The notes beneath the pieces are model-generated. The model was not told where the DNA came from. It made no database searches and saw only the letters and a program-made list of their open reading frames with translations. The translations under genes were made by a program, and so were the position numbers. From Romanomermis culicivorax (lineage: Eukaryota; Nematoda; Enoplea; Mermithida; Mermithidae), in the NCBI GenBank assembly GCA_963922205.1, contig CAWUHX010000213.1, positions 62,001 to 126,000 of the forward strand: DNA of 64,000 nucleotides, read 5' to 3'. The stretch's first letter is position 1. Every line of letters begins with the position of its first letter. Below, piece by piece: positions 1-10,391 of the stretch.

Positions 1-181
1 ATTAATAATTATCACAAAATTGTTTGTTCAGAGATTTCAAATCAATATCTCCTGAATAAAAAACTAGTTGTACTTGCCAGTATATATTGCAACCTTGAAA
101 CATATACAAGGATTAAAGTATTCGAGTGGAGTGGAGTCACCATCATATAACCAAGATTGGGTGACAAGTAGAAGTGAATGT

Positions 182-490
182 TTACCCCCAACTGGTCTTT
201 AATGCCACTAGAGACTTCATGACTACAAGGGTCTTTAGGGCCACTGACATCCATACAGCCTCCAAGGTCCTTATTGCCACTGCTTTCTTTACTGTTACTG
301 GGGTCTATGTTAGCCAAAGTCAACATCCCTGCTGAAGATACACTTGATGATTCATACACCTACCAACCTGTCTTTAGTGCCACTAGAGACTTCACGATCA
401 TTAGGGTCTTTGTGCCCACTTAGGCCCCAACAGCTACCAAAGTAATCACTGCCACCAGTACCTTTACATTTACTGGGGCCATTCACTAGA
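182..490 (-). repeat. tandemly duplicated Lys-Asp/Gly/Ser segment, possible exons
   Basis: Two copies of a ~130-bp segment lie at about 182-310 and 365-490. On the minus strand both read as related peptides ending in SSGIKDQL and SSGTKDRL, with internal SGPKDP and SGHKDP. Each copy is bounded by splice-like signals: TTTCTAG near 490, GTAGGT near 367, CTTCAG near 334 and GTAAAC near 187. The first acceptor has the phase needed after the last CTLD exon at 1235, so these could be 3' exons of that gene, but the phase between the two copies does not match. They may equally be a degenerate coding minisatellite. Confidence 0.35.
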
Positions 491-1234
491 AACATTGCAC
501 ATCCCTGCAGATAATGCTTTAAAGTGCAATTGAGGTAATGTTGTGACCAAATTCTTGATAAGCACGCAAAGTATTCAATTGGAATGGATAGTTTATAGAT
601 AAAGATTTAAATTTAAATACACAATTAAGAAGTGTCATATAGAAAAATTGAGGGTATAATCAGATGTTGCATAATGATAAAATTTTTACAGTATGAACAT
701 CCCAGATTCTACAGAGGACGAATTTTTTCTGAAATTAAAGACCCTGGTGGTGATAAAGACATTGGTTGGGGTGATGTGTTTGCACATGCACATCATGTTG
801 GTCCATGTGCATATAGTTTTTAGACATTTTGTCAACTATTCATTCATCCCCATTTGTCTCCTTTCGTCCAATTTGTCTTCCTTTTCATCCTTATTTACCA
901 TTGTTGTGTGTATGAAGAAATTATGCTAATCAACCAGCATAGATACCTCTTCTACTACATTGTCTGTGAGGGCTGCCAGTAGAGGATAAACCTACTGACT
1001 CACACAACAGGTGGCAAAGACTCCAGTGGAGGTAAAGGCTGTGCTGGTAGTAAGAAACCAAGTGGCAGGCAAGGACTGGGTGGTGACAAAGACTCCGGGA
1101 TTCTTGATCACATGACATTGGTTGGCTCAGCCCCATTCCTATACTGTATACCCTAATATTGAACCAAATAGGGGCCAGGAGTACTAGTTCTGGACATATT
1201 GTTTGAAAGTAGCAGAAGAAGAACAAGGATTTAC
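491..1234. other. no gene seen; KD/GG peptide-like repeats
   Basis: No supported gene. Plus-strand frames near 735-780 and 1012-1110 again read KD/GG-rich peptides (KDPGGDKD, GKDSSGGKG, GGDKDSG). The minus-strand reading frame of the CTLD exon stays open to 930, but the conserved donor at 1234 suggests this is intron. Confidence 0.4.
1012..1041 (+). repeat. 30-bp dispersed repeat, copy 1
   Basis: A 30-bp sequence beginning TGGCAAAGACTCC is repeated identically at 2245-2274. It encodes GKDSSGGKG in one plus-strand frame and flanks the CTLD 3 exons on both sides. Confidence 0.8.
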
Positions 1235-1820
1235 TTCCACTAGTTGGTTTAGTTTGTGAATCATAAAGCGGCTTTTGCTCAACAGGTGGCAGACTGCTGA
1301 CATTATAAATGTGACAATATATATAGGCCGTGTTGTAACAAGATTCGTCATTGGCTGCAGATGTTGATGAAAATTGAACGCATGAAGAAACTTTGTTAAG
1401 ACTTTTTCCTTTCCCATTTGGTTCACCATTGCTCCACAAGTTGGCACTGAATGGAGCAGTTTGACGCCCCGAACTTGTTGGCATAAACCAATAGTACGAT
1501 GATGCCTGGATACTACTTTGGTTCCTGTAGGCTCCCAGCCAATAAGGCCCAGAATGACCTCTGGAAGATTGATTGAGAAATTGGCTAAAACAGATATGAT
1601 GAATGCAAGATTGAATATTCGACTATTGTAGTCTATTACCCAAGTTCAATCAAATCTGTTCCATTCTCCAAGTCTGGAAGATAAATCAAATGTGCTCTTT
1701 TGTCATTTGACTGGCATTTGGTCAGGGCATTGGAGAATCCAAGTCGTAAAACTGTTATCACTCTGAAACATCCCGGAAACTTCTTCGAAGGTCCTGCGAG
1801 CCATTTAGATGGGCACATGG
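1235..1820 (-). CDS. C-type lectin domain 3 (two exons) of a multi-CTLD gene
   Basis: Two minus-strand exons, 1820-1640 and 1584-1235, make one complete C-type lectin-like domain. The first follows acceptor TTTTTGCTTTCAG and ends at donor GTAATA. It carries the N-terminal half: CPSKW, FPGCF, the second Cys in NALTKC, and HLIYLPDLE. The second follows TGTTTTAG and ends before GTAAAT. It carries PYWLGAY (the WIGL position), the EPN sugar-binding motif in WSNGEPNGKGKS, and Cys residues in SSCVQF, DESCY and YIYCH. Lengths (181 and 350 bp) keep phases 1-2-1. EPN usually means calcium-dependent mannose-type binding, but the WND site is not clear, so ligand binding is inference. It is a close paralog of CTLD 1 at 22439-23033, whose second exon has exactly the same length. 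Confidence 0.8.
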
Positions 1821-1899
1821 CTGAAAGCAAAAATGTATTGAATGTACCATTCAAATTTCCCTGTACATTAGTAGTTATCGAAGCTGCATGCCAAGCCCA

Positions 1900-1962
1900 A
1901 TTTGCTCTTGATTTTTCAACATTAATCAAAATTGTAGTCATCAGACAATGTAGTTGTGTCAT
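1900..1962 (-). pseudogene. relic signal-peptide exon upstream of CTLD 3
   Basis: A minus-strand stretch starting ATG at 1962 reads MTQLHCLMTTILINVEKSR, clearly related to the true signal exon at 23188-23128 (MIRLNYLLITILINVQKSR). Here the GTGAGT donor is replaced by AAATTGGG, so it cannot splice. It indicates that the CTLD 3 block arose by copying the 5' end of the gene, signal exon included. Confidence 0.65.
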
Positions 1963-2244
1963 GATGATTTGTTCACTAGTTAGTTTGCAAGCAAAAAAAT
2001 CCAACTTTTCATTTTCAAATCAACTCTCAGAAAAATTGATATTGGTGTACAGTAGAGATATCCTGGTGCCATCTTTTTTCCTGATGCCACTGCTGGTGCC
2101 AATTGTACATGTTTTTAAACCCATTTTTCACTAATTTTGTGTTCTTGGATATTTGCTATTAATGTTATATATTTATAAATGAGTTCTAGATTTTATGTAC
2201 AATTTTTTTTTTTTGTTTTTTTTGCAGATATCATTCTTTAATTG

Positions 2245-2274
2245 TGGCAAAGACTCCAGTGGAGGTAAAGGCTG
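2245..2274 (+). repeat. 30-bp dispersed repeat, copy 2
   Basis: Identical to 1012-1041. It lies in the intron upstream of CTLD 3, just after a T-rich run. Confidence 0.8.
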
Positions 2275-2360
2275 ATGTAAACTTTTTCCCAGGGTTCCAT
2301 GGGGATGGAATAGGGTACTAATTATTCTATTTGTCATAGCCTGAAGAAGGTAGTTCAATA

Positions 2361-2776
2361 CCAGGGGAAACTAACTGACTATGTGGGATGTGTCCAGGAC
2401 ATGTCTGGAATGCTTCCGGGATGTGCCCAGGCAGGGTCAGCACACTATACTGACAATAAAATTGACAGGCCCTGTGTTTGTGTCACACAAACCCAAAGAA
2501 TTTTACCAATGATTCCTTCTTACCTCACTATATAAAACACACATTATTTGTTACATACAAACGAAAGATCAACTGTTGTCATACCGTAGGTGAAGACAAA
2601 CTGCATATCCACTAGACATTATGAAAAAAACTTGATTGACAGTTATTGCACAAATGTCAATTATTAATTAAGATATAAGTTTTCTTTGTGTTGCCAAAAA
2701 AAAACATTCTGGTCCCAACCTGGATGCGCCCAGGATGCATCTTGGATGCAAATTTTTGAGGGTTAGTTTCACCTGG
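2361..2776. mobile_element. Tc1/mariner-like MITE
   Basis: A 416-bp element has terminal inverted repeats CCAGGGGAAACTAAC (left) and CCAGGTGAAACTAAC (right, reverse complement), flanked by TA on both sides (2359-2360 and 2777-2778). It has no ORF. Subterminal repeats of the type GGATGTGCCCAGG occur near both ends. The TA target duplication points to Tc1/mariner transposition. It lies in an intron of the CTLD gene. Confidence 0.75.
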
Positions 2777-3887
2777 TAGCCTAGGTATATACCCTACGGA
2801 AACGTTGCTCACCACTGCATTACTGTGTGCTATATCATGTTATTCTTACAAAGGGGTTTCACCTTTTTATGCAATTGCAAGGCCAATAATAGCGGACAAT
2901 GAATTCTAATTACAACCAATCACAATTAACACTTCAAAAGCATATTGATTTCATGGAGGTGACAAACATCACACACTAAAATTATGTTTTTTTTATCCAG
3001 GATTTTCTTGTGCATACAAATTTACTGAATGTTGTTTTAGGTCCTCACAGTATTAGCTTCTAGAGCGGATTAGCAGGGTAATGATTTCTTGTTTTTATTT
3101 CCTTTATGAAGTTCATCAATTCTCAGAAAATTTGATATTATTCTCATGAAGAAATGTCAGCAAAATAGATGTGGAACTTGAATAACAAAGATATTTGGGT
3201 AATGAATGAGCAAAAATTTGTGATTTAATTTCTGAATTTACATTTGTTTTTCAGATGACAAAACTGCTGAAGTTGAAGATCTATTGGATTATCAGAAAAT
3301 CAGGCAGAGTGAATTTGCTTGCAAACTTTGCTTGATGATTCTAATGTGTCCCACTGAAATGTGTATATAATGAAGGTTAATTGAGCAAAAGTGGCATTTT
3401 TTTGGAAGCTAGCAAAAGGTTATTGCCTGAAAAACTTGAAATGTTAGTGTATTTGACCAAAAATTTGAGGATTGTAAAAATATTATGAAACAATTTCAAC
3501 ACCATTTTTTAAATTTATGTAAGTGTTATGTTCATCAATGTGCAGATAAAATTCAAAGAAATTACTGGGGCCAAATCCAGTTGCACCTGCCAGTGCCTGA
3601 TACTATCACCAGTGCTTGTGCTGGTGCCTGGGACATCCATAATTTACAAGTCCTTCGTTTCAACTTTGAATATAATTTTTCAAAGTTTTTTGTCTCAAGT
3701 TGCATGGTATAAATTTTTTTTGGTCATTGAAAAAATTTATACTGTAAAACTTCCCAGTAAAAAATTGGAAAAAATCTAAACAAGAAATTTTTGAGTTTTT
3801 AAATTTTTTCTAAAACATTGGATCAAATGGGAAAATTTCATGTCATTGATTTGTCATTATGAATAATATCACTTATATATCACTCAC
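2777..3887. other. intronic/intergenic AT-rich DNA
   Basis: I see no supported gene. A short GGTGCCTG/CCAGTG-rich patch at about 3565-3640 resembles 2065-2110. A possible plus-strand exon at 3255-3371 follows a TTTTTCAG acceptor but has no supporting partner. Confidence 0.4.
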
Positions 3888-3965
3888 TTGTTGTTGTAGG
3901 ATCAGAAGAAATTGGGCTTATTTCTTCAATGGCTTCAGTGGAAGTTTCTTCAGTTGGCAATGTTG
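3888..3965 (-). CDS. Ser/Thr/Glu-rich linker exon of the multi-CTLD gene
   Basis: A 78-bp minus-strand exon lies between acceptor AAAATTTCAG and donor GTGAGT. It reads TLPTEETSTEAI, then a second acidic Ser/Pro/Thr stretch ending SSDPTTT. The composition suggests an extracellular, possibly O-glycosylated spacer. Its phase is 1-1: it accepts the single A left by the CTLD 2 exon (end 5589) and donates a single A to the CTLD 3 exon (start 1820), giving an uninterrupted frame. Assignment to this gene rests on phase, position and composition. Confidence 0.65.
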
Positions 3966-4052
3966 CTGAAATTTTAAATGTTTTAACAATCCAAAATTAA
4001 TCAACACAGAAGGTCAAATTACTGCAAGATTGATGTGATGAATAATTCTCCC

Positions 4053-4394
4053 TATTGTATTGTATTGTATTGTATTGTATTGTATTGTATTGTATTGTAT
4101 TGTATTGTATTGTATTGTATTGTATTGTATTGTATTGTATTGTATTGTATTGTATTGTATTGTATTGTATTGTATTGTATTGTATTGTATTGTATTGTAT
4201 TGTATTGTATTGTATTGTATTGTATTCTATTGTATTGTATTGTATTGTATTGTAATGTATTGTATTGTATTGTATTGTATTGTATTGCATTGTATTGTAT
4301 TGTATTGTATTGTATTGTATAGTATCGTACTGTATTGTATTGTATTGTGTTGTATTGTATTGTATTGTATTGTATTGTATTGTATTGTATTGTA
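4053..4394. repeat. (TATTG)n pentanucleotide microsatellite
   Basis: About 68 tandem copies of a 5-bp unit run over ~342 bp, with only about ten point interruptions, mostly in the right half. All three plus-strand frames stay open (Tyr/Cys/Ile/Val/Leu repeats), but these are artefacts of the repeat. Confidence 0.98.
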
Positions 4395-4399
4395 TGTCC

Positions 4400-5440
4400 T
4401 GCATTTTCCTCTTTCCTAACATGTCAGGATCACATCAAATCAATGGGGTTTGTCAAAGGATATGGGATGACGGATGCACAAGCCCAGTCATATGGCATTC
4501 TTATATCTGGAGAAAGCATTCAATGATCTTCTGCGTGAGCTTATATGACATGCTACTGATTAACATATAATCCCCCAAGCCTACATTCAGTGCTACTCGA
4601 CAAAAATAGCAGTGCTGTCTAATGCCCATTGCATCTATCACCACCCTTTGCCATCATTGTTGGCATACATCAAGGATCAACCTTATCAGCCCTGCTCTTT
4701 ATCCCTCAAATAGATGCAGCAACAATCGACTTCCAAGCTACATGCTCCTGGTCATCCCTCCATGCCAATGGTGTCTTCCTGGCAGAGGTAGACCCTCAGG
4801 AACTTTAACACCAAACTAACTACTGGAAGACCAGATTGGAAGACGAGGGAATGTGTCTCAACATCAAAAAGACCAAGTATATGGAGTGTGGCCCCCAAAT
4901 GGATGGAACCATCAACATCAGTGGATATGACCTCAAGCAAGTCCAGCTTTTCTTGTACTCTCGCTTCATCACACATAATGATGCAGATACTGTTCCAGAT
5001 GCTAGAGCCCCTGTGAATACGCCATGGTTTGCATGGTGCTTTGGTACTATGCAATGGTGGAGTGCACCTTTGCCTCAAGGCAATGATTGAAAAAATTCTA
5101 GTGTGCCCCAGCACCCACTATGGAGCAGAGTATTAGAAAGCGACAACTAAACATAAGTCCTCAGCATCATGGAAATGCTGATGCTTCAATAGTGTCTTTG
5201 CCTTACAATATCTAATGGCCTCAATGACCATCCACTGCCTAATGAGAGTGGCTCCAATAGTTGAGAAGATGCATGATGGTATGGCCACGTGACGTCAAAT
5301 GATGGAGACATTAGGACACTGACAGAAATGTGATGAGAGAGGTGCAATGCTGCTGCAGTACATTTTGCATAAGTAAGCTGTTCAATGTGACAACTGATGA
5401 AGGTAGAGCTTGGGTGGTAGCTCAAATGTAAAGTGTGAAA
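4400..5440 (+). mobile_element. LINE reverse-transcriptase fragment, degenerate
   Basis: Plus-strand frames carry the palm and thumb part of a non-LTR reverse transcriptase, broken by frameshifts. In order: LEKAFND (motif A region, ~4508), IHQGSTLSALLF (motif B region, ~4665), NYWKTRLEDEGMCLN (~4820), IKKTKYMECG (~4865) and, near 5280, a C-terminal YGHVTSNDGD. This matches the layout of the LINE RTs common in invertebrates. It has lost its 5' half and adjoins the pentanucleotide microsatellite. It sits in an intron of the CTLD gene and shares its type with the copies at 7430 and 56040. Confidence 0.7.
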
Positions 5441-5588
5441 TCTGCAGACAGCCATATATTATACATCAAATACTTTCTCAAGCCACATTATAGACAATTT
5501 CTTCACATAAGCATAGAGTTGACTGATGAAAACCTAATTCAGCAAAGAAAAGAGCTGAATAAAATTATGGAATAATGATAAAACTAAC

Positions 5589-5845
5589 TTCCTTTAGGGC
5601 ATATAAGTTGGCAAACAACAAACAAAGTTGTATTTTCACATGGTGCACTGCGCCACAATAAGTCATCGAGATAATTTATGGTGGTGCATTGCTTGGAGAA
5701 ATCGTTGAAATCGGGTTCACCCGGAAACCACTTCGAATAGGTTATGGATGCATTCTTGAACATATAATCTTTAGTGAGTCCATTCCGATACACATTGAGC
5801 GGTATATCCCAATTTAAATAACGTGGTGCTTCAAGGCGTGTAGCA
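5589..5845 (-). CDS. C-terminal half of C-type lectin domain 2
   Basis: This 257-bp minus-strand exon starts after a TTCAG acceptor and ends before GTTAGT. It encodes the second half of a CTLD: NWDIPLNVYRNGL, then WFPGEPDFNDFSKQC (an EPD-type ligand loop), then LLWRSAPC and a terminal FVVCQ. Its first base completes the codon left open by the exon ending at 22115 (phase 2, the same intron position as in CTLD 1 and CTLD 3). It therefore fits as the second half of CTLD 2, separated by a 16 kb intron full of mobile elements. It leaves one base, which fits the linker exon at 3965. If the GTTAGT donor were not used, the frame would stop at TAG (5584-5586). Confidence 0.75.
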
Positions 5846-5869
5846 CTGAAGTAAAAAAAAACATGATGA

Positions 5870-6480
5870 CAACTATGTGATGCCTAAGTCATTGCTTAAG
5901 TCTCAAGATGTCAGCAAAATAACTAATAAGGTCAGGTCATTCAAAGACATTTTCTATAGGTAACCGGCTAAACACAGTGCAACAGTTCTCTAGGAGAAGT
6001 AAACACAACTTCAGTCACAAGTTAGTAACTTGAAAGACAACCACTTGCTATTGAAAAGCAATCAGGGTTGCCCCAGATGCTTCCTGCAGGCTAACCTACG
6101 CTTCCTGCAGGCTAACCCAGCCTATGTGGATATTACTATAGTGAGCTTAGTCTGCAGATGCTTCCTGCAGGCTAAGCTCACTATAGTAATATCCATGTAG
6201 GCTGGAGTCCTGCCTGGGATCTGGTTCCAATAATTTGGCACCATCCTCCGCTCAATGCGTGAGTTGGAATAATATATGATAATAGTTAATAGATATAAAA
6301 ATATATTTATGTAAGTAAGCCTAGTGCGGTCAGCAATCCATTCACTGGGCATAAGTGGACCAGATGCGAGCCCCAGTAGACCAATAAAAGTATAACAAAT
6401 GATAAAATCATTCTTTTCTAGTTCAAATCATGGCTTTGCCCAATTCACCAATTTTGCATAGGTGTGATATGACTGCTACC
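5870..6480 (+). mobile_element. LTR-like interspersed repeat, diverged copy
   Basis: About 600 bp aligns by eye with 54592-55187 and partly with 56931-57300. Shared blocks include GTGCAACAGTTCT, CCCCAGATGC, and CACCAATTTTGCATAG near the right end. No ORF. The right terminus seen in the other copies (CCCCAACA) is mutated here. It lies in an intron of the CTLD gene. Confidence 0.55.
6120..6204. repeat. inverted repeat, arms ~31 bp
   Basis: The arm at 6120-6151 (starting GCCTATGTGGATATTACTA) and its reverse complement at 6173-6204 differ at only one or two positions. The ~21-bp loop repeats the CTTCCTGCAGG motif seen just upstream. It could form a strong hairpin. Confidence 0.8.
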
Positions 6481-6494
6481 ATGAGTGCATCAGT

Positions 6495-6815
6495 TGTATT
6501 ACAACATACAACATTCTATTCATAGGATTGGTGATTCAGCCAATCCACAGGTCTGGAACCAGGCCATTTTTGTTGAGCCCTGGTCTAGATGGTTACACCT
6601 AGCTCAACGTTGGCCAGCTGTGGGACAGCTCCAGTGCCACCCAAGAAGCCTTTCAACACTGGTGACCATACCAGAAGCCCCCTGTTGTCCAAGGCGGGAG
6701 GGATGTTGTATGGCAACATACAACATTCCATTCATAGGATTGATGATTCAGCCAATCCATGGGTCCTGAACCTGACCATTTTTGTTGGGCCCAGGTCGGG
6801 ATGGTTACACCCATA
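6495..6815 (+). repeat. direct duplication, spacing ~215 bp
   Basis: The block from ACATACAACATTC through GGTTACACC at about 6502-6600 recurs at about 6717-6815 with roughly 85-90% identity by eye. A third, partial GGTTACACCTACCCCAAC copy lies near 7218. Confidence 0.7.
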
Positions 6816-6840
6816 CATGCATATGGGGGGCTTTGGGGGG

Positions 6841-6903
6841 CTATTGACCCCCAGCAGATTTTTATTGACCCCCAGCAGATTCTTGCTGACCCCCAGCAGA
6901 TTT
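6841..6903 (+). repeat. 21-bp minisatellite, three copies
   Basis: Three tandem copies of a 21-bp unit containing TGACCCCCAGCAGATT, with an isolated fourth copy at ~7180. On the minus strand each unit encodes ICWGS. Confidence 0.85.
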
Positions 6904-7429
6904 GACTTTCCCAGCAATGATTGAGAAGATGACAAAGAAAAATGAGCAAGAGAGAAGAGAAAGTCATCATAAAAATGGAAATGATGAATTTTTCTGAACA
7001 AATCATACTTAATTTCAAAAAAGTAACATGAAAACTTTAAAAAGTGCTGTCTAAGCAAATAGTTTCACATATGTGGGTAATATAGGTTGAATAATATGCT
7101 GTTTGGATGTTAGATGACTTTCTGAGACCTTTCTTTTCGTTATCAAGAATGAAAAAAATTGTATTCCACCCCTTGTCCTGGCTGACCCCCAGCAGAATTT
7201 CTATGCTGTGCATGTATGGTTACACCTACCCCAACATTGGCCAGTATTGGGACAGCTGTGGCGCCACCACCTTCAACACATCCCCAACAATATCCCAAAG
7301 CTCAACTAAGTCAAAATATAAACCCCACGGGTATGTGTACTCTGAAATTTGAGTGGAAAGGAGAACACAAAAAGAACATGCTAGCAAAATGATCTTAATG
7401 ACTAAAAATATCTTAGTGGTTAGACTAGG

Positions 7430-8458
7430 CTAGTTAGACTGGGAATACCAACAACCACTTCTCATTAACTCCATCGACTTCACTAAGTCATTTCATAGTG
7501 TTCACCGGGAATTACTTTGGAGTATTGTGAGGTCATATGGCATCCTGACCAGTTTGTTGAGGTATTCTGGAACCTATACCTTGACTCAAGTTCTCGAATT
7601 TACAGAAGAGGGCAACCCAGGCTGTCTCACCATGGACACAGGCGATGGGGACGCATTCTTTCCTGCTTCCTCTTCCTTTTGAGTGCTATTAATAAAGGCA
7701 GATTCAGAATCCTGTGGGGAGAACCAAATTGTCCGACAGACCTTGATTTTTCCAATGACATTGCACTCCTTGGGACAGTGAAGAAAAGCATGCAAGACTT
7801 GACAACAAGTCTGGAACAAGAAGTGATCAAGATTGGACTCCTGATAGGTAGAAACAAAACAAAGATCATGAGAATGCGATATGCTATGGCAAGGGATTCT
7901 GTGACATTGACCGACAGCCAATTGTGGAGGTTGATAGATTAAGCTACTTGGGCAGTGTCTTGGGGAATGATAACGAACTCGACCATAATGTAGCATGTCG
8001 CATTGGAGAGGCAGGAGCAGTCCTTGGTTAATCCAAAAAAAATCAAGATAGTGACCGAAATTCGTCTACTCAACACCATTGTCCTCCCAGCTGCGAATTA
8101 TGGAAAACATTCAGAAGGATTGCATAGAGGTTTAATGTTGCCCAATGACAAAGACCGCAGCGAATCCAGGGAGTTTCATACTGTGACTGCATCACCAATA
8201 AAGAAATCCACCAAAGAACTGCTGCTGGCCGCTCAATGACAGTGTAACTGAACACCAGCTACAATTTGCCAGGAATATCTTACAATAACAGGATTCTTGA
8301 CTACAGAAAAATGCCATCATGTAGATGCCAACAAGGCTGCCCTGAACCACAAGATGATGGAGCTTCTAAGAAGATTCATATGTGCTTGGTATATTCTGCG
8401 AAGAGGCTGAGATCATTGCATCAAACTATATCAGGTGGTGGAAACTTGCTACCCAATG
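7430..8458 (+). mobile_element. LINE reverse-transcriptase fragment, interrupted by the gypsy element
   Basis: The plus strand carries a non-LTR RT in shifted frames: INSIDFTKSFHSVHRE (motif A, ~7468), LDFSNDIALLGTVKKSM (motif C region; normally an xADD-type core, here SND), IGLLIGRNKTKIMRM, then near 7945 SYLGSVLGND, and IRLLNTIVLP (~8060). The element does not end at 8458: the sequence after the gypsy element (20984-21025) looks like its 3' end with an (AAGT)n tail. The 5' part is missing. Confidence 0.75.
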
Positions 8459-9008
8459 TGTTGTAGTGTATTTCCACAGATTTTCCCATATTCAGTCAAT
8501 TCGCATATGAGACCCACAAGTGCCAAGTGGAGTGAGGGATGTGGACCATCAACAGTCGTCTTACTGTAGGGCATGTTGGTATGCGTGCCCTGGCTCTCTC
8601 ATTGTGCATTATTATTCTTATGTGTTTTTATAATGTGTGCCCCATTAGTTGAATCCCGTACTCGCTGCTTCCCTGCACACACACACTTGTGTTTGTTGTT
8701 CTTTCCAGTGCATAGGTGTGAAATTGTTTTTCTTTCTCGCCCGTGGCGTTTGTTAGTATGTGTTTTTCATTGCATAAGGAAATTTGAAGAAAGGGATTTT
8801 CTTTCTTGTATTCATTAAATTCCGGAGACAATTAAGGAAACATCTTTTCCTTAATTGGCGGGATTATTAGTGTTGGGTTTAAGTACTTTTAGCAAAGAAA
8901 ATCGGGTAAGCGTGGGCGCCAGAAATACGTACATAAAGGACGAATCCTGTCATCCCAATCCTGCCTGAACTCAAAGCCCAAAGCCCTGACTACTTTTCAA
9001 ATGCAACA
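8459..9008 (+). repeat. 5' LTR of the gypsy element
   Basis: 550 bp, TGTTG...CAACA. It aligns along its whole length with the 3' LTR (555 bp), with scattered substitutions, roughly 90% identical by eye, which suggests an old insertion. The promoter and polyadenylation signals were not resolved. Confidence 0.93.
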
Positions 9009-9009
9009 C

Positions 9010-9027
9010 TGGTGACCATTTGGATTG
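9010..9027 (+). promoter_or_regulatory. putative tRNA primer-binding site
   Basis: Immediately after the 5' LTR (one or two bases) lies TGGTGACCATTTGGATTG. It starts with TGG, as expected for pairing with a tRNA 3' CCA. The TGGTGACC start is typical of gypsy-type elements. The primer tRNA was not identified. Confidence 0.65.
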
Positions 9028-9145
9028 TACGCTTCCTTTCCTCACTGTTGCGCTGCATCCGAATACAACCCCGAGTTTCAAAATTCGACCATGCCGTAGT
9101 TGCCCTCAAGATTACAAAAAAGGTTATTATACCCTGAGGAATAAG

Positions 9146-9616
9146 ATGCCAAAAGTAAGCCACACACAGCTGGATCTCACACGCCTCCCATCACGATCAA
9201 GCTCACCTAATGCTGCCATGGCCAAGCACTGCACCTTGAGTTTTGACCAGATGTTACTGCCCCAGCCAACAAATATTACACAATCATCAGCGGTACCCAG
9301 GGTAAGTCTCCCGCCCCATAACCCACACTTGTCTACTTTCAGTAACTCCGCCTTGGACGGGACCGCACATACTCAAATACCACTCATTCCCGCAACTCCT
9401 GCGATAGTCAATTCACACTGGCTGCCGCCTCTGAGTCAAAACTCACTCATCACTGCTGTTATATGTCCTAGCATGCCGGCCATATCACAAATACCACCAC
9501 CCAGCACTGCTGCCCAAGGCAACAACAACGACCAAACCATCACCAGGACGGATTCTTCAGACTCCTTTATCAACATTGACCCACTGCAGGCCCCAGCGCC
9601 ACCGGCGCTCCAGTAA
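9146..9616 (+). pseudogene. gag N-terminal region, Pro/Ser/Thr-rich
   Basis: The frame opens at ATG 9146 ([14 protein letters not shown]), although it is open from upstream of the primer site. It runs to TAA at 9617 and is rich in Pro, Ser, Thr and Asn, with an acidic patch ([13 protein letters not shown]) near its end. The next gag-like frame (about 9660-9882, [20 protein letters not shown], predicted helical) is in another phase, so this is a broken gag rather than a complete protein. No known domain was recognised here. Confidence 0.5.
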
Positions 9617-10391
9617 CCAACCACCCCAGCAGTTTAGCAATCACAAACGCTAACCAAGTCCATAATTTCCAGATTGAAGCACGCAACGTGTTGGACCAGC
9701 TCAGAACTGCCGCTGGGCGAATAACCAATAACGTCCCTACAGTCCAAACGATTGATCAAATTATCGGCGCCATTTCCAATCAATTCCAAGCCCAACAACT
9801 ACATGTTCAACGCGAAATCCAAGAGCAAGTGAAATCCACAAATGCACGCTTTGCCCCCTACCAGAACAAATGCAATAATTGATTTCAACAACCGCTGCCG
9901 CAGCAGCGGTGCATAAACCGCCCACACCAAGACCACCACTGGTGACCTCACAGTTTCACGGTGAGGAAACACGTAATATTTATATTCCGAACAAAACTCT
10001 CCCTGAAACTGAACCGGCTCAGGTTTTTGGTTGACAGCCAATTCACATCAAACCTAAAGTGCCATCTACTGACACCCTGTACAATAACAAATTTTCTCGT
10101 ACCACACCCGGAGAAGAGGAAACATCCCCTTCAGCACCTCAAAGACATCCCCAGCCAGCGGCCAATCCCTTTTGTTTCTCCGACTACCTGCCTGACGACT
10201 ATTACAACCACCGGCAACCTCAGTACAAATTTCCAAGCACGTCTCACTGCAAAGAAGATAGTCGTATCAAAACCATTGTCGACAATATGCACCCACTAAC
10301 TATCGACAGAGCTGCGACAAGCAAACACCTCCTATGCTTTTTTATTCGCTTAGAGAACGAGTTTGGATAGGATGCCTCCAACCACATCAAG

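Noticed and set aside
3255-3371. Plus-strand exon (DDKTAEVEDLLDYQKIRQSE) after TTTTTCAG
   Set aside because: Only one side is splice-like, no partner exon or donor was found, and it lies within an intron of the minus-strand lectin gene.
3997-4422. Tyr/Asn/Thr/Gln and Tyr/Cys/Ile/Val/Leu repeat frames
   Set aside because: They translate the 5-bp microsatellite in several frames.
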